Shown one piece after another: positions 12,959 to 17,235 of a stretch of 17,235 nt of DNA. The notes under the pieces were generated by a model. The model worked only from the letters and a program-made list of their open reading frames with translations. It had not been told where the DNA came from and searched no databases. This DNA is from an uncultured Aquincola sp. Lineage in GTDB: Bacteria; Pseudomonadota; Gammaproteobacteria; Burkholderiales; Burkholderiaceae. Position 1 is the first letter of the stretch; each line of letters begins with the position of its first letter. The stretch is from NCBI GenBank assembly GCA_937883885.1, contig CAKZXL010000071.1, positions 1 to 17,235 of the forward strand, written 5' to 3'. Both the position numbers and the translations under genes were made by a program.

Positions 12959-14623
12959 ATGAAAGACGCTCTGCTTGTTGCCATCGGTGCTGCCCTGGAT
13001 GGCGTCGATATTGGATTCTGTGCGTTTGATAGTCAAGATCGAACCATTGGCTGGAACGCCACATTTCTTTCAATATTCCCGGAACACGACGGGCATGTTT
13101 ATGTTGGTGAGCCTTACGCGGAGAACCTCCGGCGATTTTATAGCTTAAGGCTCCACGCAGACCAAATCAACGAAATTGATCGCTACATTGCAGAAGGTAT
13201 ACAGCGACATCAAACCCAGCGACGGCCTTACGAGTTCGACTATCGGAATTCCAGGCTGAGGGTATCTTCTGTTGAGATAGGGAAATTTGGAAGATTGCGG
13301 GTGTGGCGTAAGGTCGCCATGCTGCTTACCCATGTCGAACGGCCTGCATCTTCGACATTAACGCTTGCGGGCCTGGACGCACGAGCTGCCTTAGAGCGCC
13401 TAGCGGATGGGGTGCTGGTCGTGAATTTGGCGAACAACGTGTTGTGGGCCAACCCTGCATTCTTGGTTCTCTATGGCCTCTCTTCACTCGAAAAAGCCGT
13501 TGGAAAAGATTTCGAAAGTCTTTATCGTGGCGCCTGGAGGGGCAAAGAAGATGCCAGCTTTGCTCAGAGCCTCCACAGACTGACAGAGAGCCAGCTCTAC
13601 CCTGGTGCTCCCTTCGAACTGATGTTGCCAGGCGAGCGATGCATTCGCGTCGTAGAACAGAGGGGCAATGTGGATGGCCGGGGATATTTCGTCCATGTCG
13701 ACATCACGCACATCAAGCGGCAACAACAGGCACTCGCTGAAGCTGAAGAACGGTATCGCTTACTTGCTCACTATTCAAGCGACATTATTTTTCTTGTGGA
13801 GAGTGGCACCATAACTTATGCATCGCCAGCCTTGACAGAGCTTTTGGGGTGGCGGGCTGATGAGGTTTGCGGACAAGCCATTGTGAAATTTTGCCACCCT
13901 GGTGACTTAGCTCAAGCCAATGCGGCATTGCGTTCTTTGGAGGGCCAAAGCGAAGCGGGTTATCGTGCTCGAGCACTATGCCGCAATGGAGGGTATCTTT
14001 GGGTAGAGGCGCGTGCACGTGTCCTCCCAGAAAAGCTTCATGCGAACGCGGGCCGTCTGGTGATCAACGTGAGAAATATCTCAGCGCGGAAGGCTGTGGA
14101 AGATGAGCTAGAAAACGCTAGATTGCGCTTACAGAAGCTGGCCAGCACTGATGGCCTAACTGGACTTGCCAATCGAAGAAAGCTGGACGAGACATTGACT
14201 GCAGAGTTCCGACGCCATCAGCGCGAATCCACATCGTTCAGCTTGATAATCATTGATGTTGATCATTTCAAGAAACTGAACGACAATCACGGGCACCAAG
14301 TGGGTGATATTGTGCTTCGTCAGTTAGGCCTGATTCTCTTGCAGAGTGCTCAACGGGCTGGAGACTTAGCGGCGCGCCTTGGTGGTGAAGAGTTCGTCCT
14401 GGTGTTGACTGGCGTGGGCGCTGAACGTGCGCTCATTGTCGCGGAAAATCTTCGGATGTTGGTATCGGCCTCTAAATTTGATTCTCGCCTCGATGTTCCC
14501 GTCACCATCAGTATCGGTGTTGCAACCAACGAAGGTTGTGCGACAGTGGAGGATATGTTAGGTCGGGCCGACGCGGCACTGTACGAGGCCAAGAGGTCAG
14601 GAAGAAACCGGGTTTGTAATTAA
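12959..14623 (+). CDS. Triple-PAS diguanylate cyclase (GGDEF)
   Basis: A 554-residue soluble protein starting at ATG 12959 behind a weak AAAAGAAAA leader. Three PAS sensor segments are seen: about residues 8-120 (DGVDIGFCAFDSQDRTIGWN), 140-255 (ADGVLVVNLANNVLWANPAF, ending VHVDITHIK) and 260-380 (YSSDIIFLVESGTITYASPA, ending INVRNIS). A coiled linker leads to the GGDEF domain at about 395-554 (LASTDGLTGLANRRKLDE, IIDVDHFKKLNDNHGHQVGD). The catalytic loop GGEEF is at about 475-479. An allosteric inhibition site RxxD (RAGD) lies five residues before RLGGEEF's loop. All catalytic features are present, so it should make cyclic di-GMP with product inhibition. With no membrane segment it likely senses a cytoplasmic cue. 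It is the only large intact regulatory gene in the window. Confidence 0.95.
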   Translation: MKDALLVAIGAALDGVDIGFCAFDSQDRTIGWNATFLSIFPEHDGHVYVGEPYAENLRRFYSLRLHADQINEIDRYIAEGIQRHQTQRRPYEFDYRNSRLRVSSVEIGKFGRLRVWRKVAMLLTHVERPASSTLTLAGLDARAALERLADGVLVVNLANNVLWANPAFLVLYGLSSLEKAVGKDFESLYRGAWRGKEDASFAQSLHRLTESQLYPGAPFELMLPGERCIRVVEQRGNVDGRGYFVHVDITHIKRQQQALAEAEERYRLLAHYSSDIIFLVESGTITYASPALTELLGWRADEVCGQAIVKFCHPGDLAQANAALRSLEGQSEAGYRARALCRNGGYLWVEARARVLPEKLHANAGRLVINVRNISARKAVEDELENARLRLQKLASTDGLTGLANRRKLDETLTAEFRRHQRESTSFSLIIIDVDHFKKLNDNHGHQVGDIVLRQLGLILLQSAQRAGDLAARLGGEEFVLVLTGVGAERALIVAENLRMLVSASKFDSRLDVPVTISIGVATNEGCATVEDMLGRADAALYEAKRSGRNRVCN

Positions 14624-14659
14624 CAAGAATGTTCGTTTTCATACGATCAGGGGATTTCG

Positions 14660-16257
14660 ATGGCTGAGGGAACCAAGCAAGCGGCCGGGATCACGGCGGA
14701 CATTAAGATTCTGTCGGATGTACGGCTTCCCTCGACCCTCTTGACGCCTGCGCTACAAGCTGCGATTGAGGCAGGCGGTATGGGCCTATGGGAGTGGCAG
14801 CCTGACACGGATACAGCTCATTGGAATCCTCAGCTTTATGACCTGCTTCGTCTACCTCGCGGCAGTGGCGTGGAGCCCGGCAGCCGGTCGTGGCGATGGT
14901 GGTTCCCGAGGATCAACCGATCCTCGAGGCGATGCTCAACGAGCTGGCGCACCACGGTGAATATGCGCCCTGTCGGCTGAGAGTCCGTGCGGGCGATGGA
15001 AGCATTCGATGGTTGGTGAGCTGCGGCCAGTCAGTTGGCGCTTCAGATGGCCTGCGAGCACGTCCCGTGGTTGGCGTCAATCTCGACGTTACGGAGCAGG
15101 TCGAGGCTGAAGAGCGGGTGGCCGCTGCCGAAGCGCGTGAGCGTCGTCAGACGGACATCGTTCGTTCTGTCATGGCTCATGTGCCGTTGGGCATTGCGGT
15201 GGCAGGAACTGAGGACGGAGAACTTCTTCAGGTCAGCCAGTTTGGCTTGGACATGATCGAGCGCGGCTCCTCGGAGGGCCATCGCTGGGACGCATGGCAG
15301 GTCTACCATCTTGATGGAACGACGCCGGCCCGTAAGGAAGAAATGGCGCTCTACCGCGCCGCTCGCGGAGAGGTGATTCGGGAAGAGGAGTGGCTCATTC
15401 GGTGCGATGGCGGCCGTTTGCTTCCGGTGTGCTGCAGTGCTGGACCGATTCTTGATGCGCAAGGGCAGATCGCCGGCGGCGTGGTTGCCTGGTACGACGT
15501 CACATCGTTCAAGCAAGCGCATGCCGAGCGGACCGCTGCTCTGTTGGCTGAGCAGCGGGCAAGACAGGTAGCAGAGGAGGCAAACCAGCAAAAAGACGTC
15601 TTCCTGGGCATGGTGTCCCATGAGCTGCGAACGCCTTTAAGTGCCATTCTTGGGTGGACCAAGATCTTGGAGTCCACATCAGCAGACCCAGTGAGAAGCA
15701 AGCGAGCGATGGCAGCCATTGAAAGGAACGCCAGGCTGCTTGCTCGACTGGTAGATGATCTGCTCGACGTCACTCGGCTTACCATGGGAAGGCTCGATCT
15801 GGTATCGGTGCCTGCAGACTTGCAGGCGATCGCACAAGCGGCACTGGATCTCGTGCAGCCGGCAGCACTCGCGCGGGGAGTTGTCTTGCAGTGGATGGCA
15901 TCTGCCCATGCTGTACCCATCCAGGGAGACGCCCAACGCCTACGACAGGCCATCGGCAACCTCCTGTTCAACGCGATCCAGTTTTCGGCCGAAGGTGGCC
16001 TGGTGCTGCTAGAGCTGAAAGTTGACGAAAGGGAGGGTGTGCTCCGAATCACGGATCATGGCGTCGGCATTTCGCCCGAGGCCCTGCCGCACCTTTTTGA
16101 AAAGTTTTGGCAAGCCGAGAGCGGCGCAAAAGGCGGCTTGGGGCTGGGGTTGGCCATTACCAAGTACATCGTTGAACGTCATGGAGGAAGCATAGGAGTC
16201 GCCAGTGCGGGAGTGGGTCATGGCGCCACTTTCGAGGTAAGACTTCCACTGGGTTGA
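14660..16257 (+). pseudogene. PAS sensor histidine kinase with one frameshift
   Basis: The start ATG 14660 has AGGGG seven bases upstream, 36 bp after the cyclase stop. The first frame encodes the start of a PAS domain (AAIEAGGMGLWEWQPDTDTA, NPQLYDLLRLPRGSGVEPGS). At 14885-14890 one base is missing, and the sequence continues in another frame as VVAMVVPEDQPILEAML, RAGDGSIRWLV to the end. A second PAS follows (MAHVPLGIAVAGTEDGELL, to GGVVAWYDVT). Then come HisKA with the phosphorylated His in FLGMVSHELRTPLSAILG (residue 244 from GTG 14890) and a HATPase domain with the N box (LRQAIGNLLFNAIQFS), G1 (DHGVGIS), F (LFEKFW) and G2 (GGLGLGLAI) boxes. There is no receiver domain. The downstream frame alone could yield a kinase lacking its first PAS, but no ribosome-binding site precedes 14890. 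Confidence 0.88.
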
Positions 16258-16317
16258 CCGAAAGCAGGATGGGCACGATAGCTGCCGACAATCTTGAGAC
16301 AACTTAGGAGATGGACG

Positions 16318-16503
16318 ATGGCAGACGACAAGACCAAGAGTGGCGGACAAGACCGCAACCGCATCAGCCTCACGGAGGACTATGAGGTCAGAGACTGGGC
16401 CAAGAAATTCAACGTCACACCAGATGAGTTGCGCGCGGCTGTAAAGGCCGTCGGCAACGATGCCAGCAAGGTGCAAGAGCACCTGAAGAATGCCCAGCGG
16501 TAG
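16318..16503 (+). CDS. DUF3606 domain protein
   Basis: A 61-residue protein of the small DUF3606 family. ATG 16318 has TTAGGAG seven bases upstream. The sequence MADDKTKSGGQDRNRISLTE, YEVRDWAKKFNVTPDELRAA and VKAVGNDASKVQEHLK is very typical: a short disordered head, then a helix-turn-helix-like core. Family members are common in soil and water bacteria, and their role is unknown. It lies 60 bp after the kinase and may be cotranscribed with it. Confidence 0.9.
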   Translation: MADDKTKSGGQDRNRISLTEDYEVRDWAKKFNVTPDELRAAVKAVGNDASKVQEHLKNAQR

Positions 16504-16532
16504 ACAATGCAAGGCTCGGTTCGGGGCATCCC

Positions 16533-16793
16533 GAGCGCGAGGTCCTGCGTCTGGGCACGCCCAGTTGGCAAGGCGCGGTGGTCATCAACGGCTTCAGCGG
16601 ATACAGCGCCTGCGTCGGGAAGGGCGTGACCTTGGACCAATGCATGGCATGCGCCCGAAGGAAGTTCAACGACCTCTGGGCCAGCCACCGCAGTTAGGTT
16701 AGCTGCCAGGCGATGCGCTACCGGCGGAGCCTGTTTCGGGTCGGACGCGAGGTCGAGCAACTGCTCAGCGAAGTGCAGATCGCATTCGAGTAG
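16533..16793 (+). pseudogene. Relic of an IS66-family tnpC
   Basis: One plus-strand frame reads WQGAVVINGFSGYSACVGKG, VTLDQCMACARRKFNDLWAS, then a TAG at 16695-16697, then CQAMRYRRSLFRVGREVEQL and a final TAG at 16791-16793. This matches the central part of TnpC, where the family has (D)-D-x-x-G-Y-x-A, G-V-T-x-x-x-C-x-A-H-A-R-R-K-F and A-L-x-Y-x-x-x-L-Y-x-V-E-R-E-V. The inner TAG replaces a residue that is often glutamine, consistent with CAG to TAG. The catalytic DD is NG here and HARR is CARR, so it is dead. It is not the same subgroup as the intact IS66 at 2639-5661. Confidence 0.8.
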
Positions 16794-16826
16794 GAATGCG
16801 GCAAGTGGCTCGCACTCCCATCAGGC

Positions 16827-17165
16827 TGACCTTGCCCCTGGATTCCGTATCCCATAGCTGGACTACGCGCTGGCTTGCCGGGGTTGGCCGGCGAGCCAGT
16901 TTTCTTCGAACTGCATCGGGCTGGTGTAGGCCAGCGTCGAGTGCAGTCGGGTTCGGTTGTACCAGAGCATCCAGGTCACCACTTCGTCCTTGGCTTGGCG
17001 CCTGGTCGTCAAGCGCTGGCCGTGCAGCCGCTCGACCTTCAGCGAGCCGAACAAGCTCTCGCTGCAGGCGTTGTCCCAGCAGTTGCCGCGCCGGCTCATG
17101 GAGGCGGTGATGCCGTATTCGGTGAGCACGTCGCGCAAGTCCTTGCTGGCGTATTGGGTGAGTTC
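16827..17165 (-). mobile_element. 3' part of an IS3-family element
   Basis: This contains the end of an IS3-type orfB. A left terminal repeat probably begins at TGACCTTGCCCCTGG (16827). The exact end is a guess from the TGACC opening, because the other end is not in the window. Element identity past about 17160 changes abruptly. Confidence 0.55.
16863..17165 (-). pseudogene. IS3-family OrfB, C-terminal fragment
   Basis: This piece encodes about the last 100 residues of an IS3-group integrase: QYASKDLRDVLTEYGITASM, RRGNCWDNACSESLFGSLKV, LHGQRLTTRRQAKDEVVTWM, YNRTRLHSTLAYTSPMQFEE, ending in TAG at 16863. The catalytic Glu is in the CSESLFGSLK block. Upstream, where [10 protein letters not shown] is expected, the frame instead reads RRWVELTQYAS, so the gene is cut near 17160. 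It is a different IS3 subgroup from the element at 10070-11387. Confidence 0.88.
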
Positions 17166-17235
17166 AACCCATCGTCGCAACACGTCCGTGATGGAGGTGT
17201 TGATGGACGTGAAGAAGAGGAAAGCGAGGCAGTCG
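17161..17235 (+). other. Possible edge of another insertion sequence
   Basis: From about 17160 the IS3 homology stops. Sequence beginning AGTTCAACCCATCGTCGCAA, then a possible plus-strand start (ATG 17191, MEVLMDVKKRKARQS) running off the window, has the look of an IS30-type end plus transposase start. This is from memory of style only. Confidence 0.3.

Noticed and set aside
1..17235. CRISPR array, rRNA or tRNA genes
   Set aside because: No regularly spaced repeats and no recognisable RNA gene sequence on either strand; the only short repeats are IS ends, target duplications and the pair at 518 and 603.

Overview
The window looks like an accessory, transposon-battered segment from a GC-rich proteobacterium. 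The protein styles (PaaA2/ParE-like toxin-antitoxin genes, IS66, IS3 and IS5 copies, DUF3391-HD-GYP, AsmA, DUF3606) point to Burkholderiales, but that is inference. Base composition is uneven. The insertion sequences and the left third are GC-rich, while the rpoN remnant (about 8.9-10.07 kb) and the 12.3-14.6 kb block are clearly poorer in GC.

Layout. 1-463: 3' part of an uncharacterised gene. 708-1836 (minus): a tightly overlapping three-gene operon with a PaaA2-like antitoxin, a DUF7673-like protein and a ParE-type toxin. 1837-2238: a non-coding stretch with a perfect 8-bp dyad. 2239-5881 (minus): one gene of about 204 codons for a DNA-binding, Xre/MbcA/ParS-antitoxin-like protein. It is split by a complete IS66 element (2639-5661) with a perfect 8-bp target duplication, and removing the IS plus one duplication copy restores the frame. 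6012-8912 (minus): a DUF3391-HD-GYP cyclic-di-GMP phosphodiesterase gene, split by an IS5-type element (6916-8552, 6-bp duplication) and also carrying two single-base frameshifts. 9005-10069 (minus): an rpoN (sigma-54) remnant lacking its 5' end and frameshifted once. 10070-11387: an IS3-family element with no target duplication. 11385-12141 (minus): an AsmA-family gene cut short by that IS. 12317-12865 (minus): two small genes for a coiled-coil protein and a single-pass membrane protein, divergent from 12959-14623 (+), an intact triple-PAS diguanylate cyclase. 14660-16257 (+): a PAS histidine kinase with one frameshift. 16318-16503 (+): a DUF3606 protein. 16533-17235: a decayed IS66 tnpC relic, then the 3' part of an IS3 orfB cut near 17160, probably by a further element entering from the right edge.

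How it works together. Cyclic-di-GMP and motility-type functions (HD-GYP phosphodiesterase with a possible sigma-28 promoter, sigma-54, PAS-GGDEF cyclase, PAS kinase) lie side by side. The phosphodiesterase, sigma-54 and kinase genes are broken while the cyclase is intact. The transposase genes of the complete elements are open, whereas most large cellular genes are interrupted, truncated or frameshifted. This fits a region under relaxed selection, though the single-base shifts could partly be sequence errors. The most distinctive intact unit is the antitoxin-DUF7673-ParE operon. The two small genes opposite the cyclase are the least understood intact genes.
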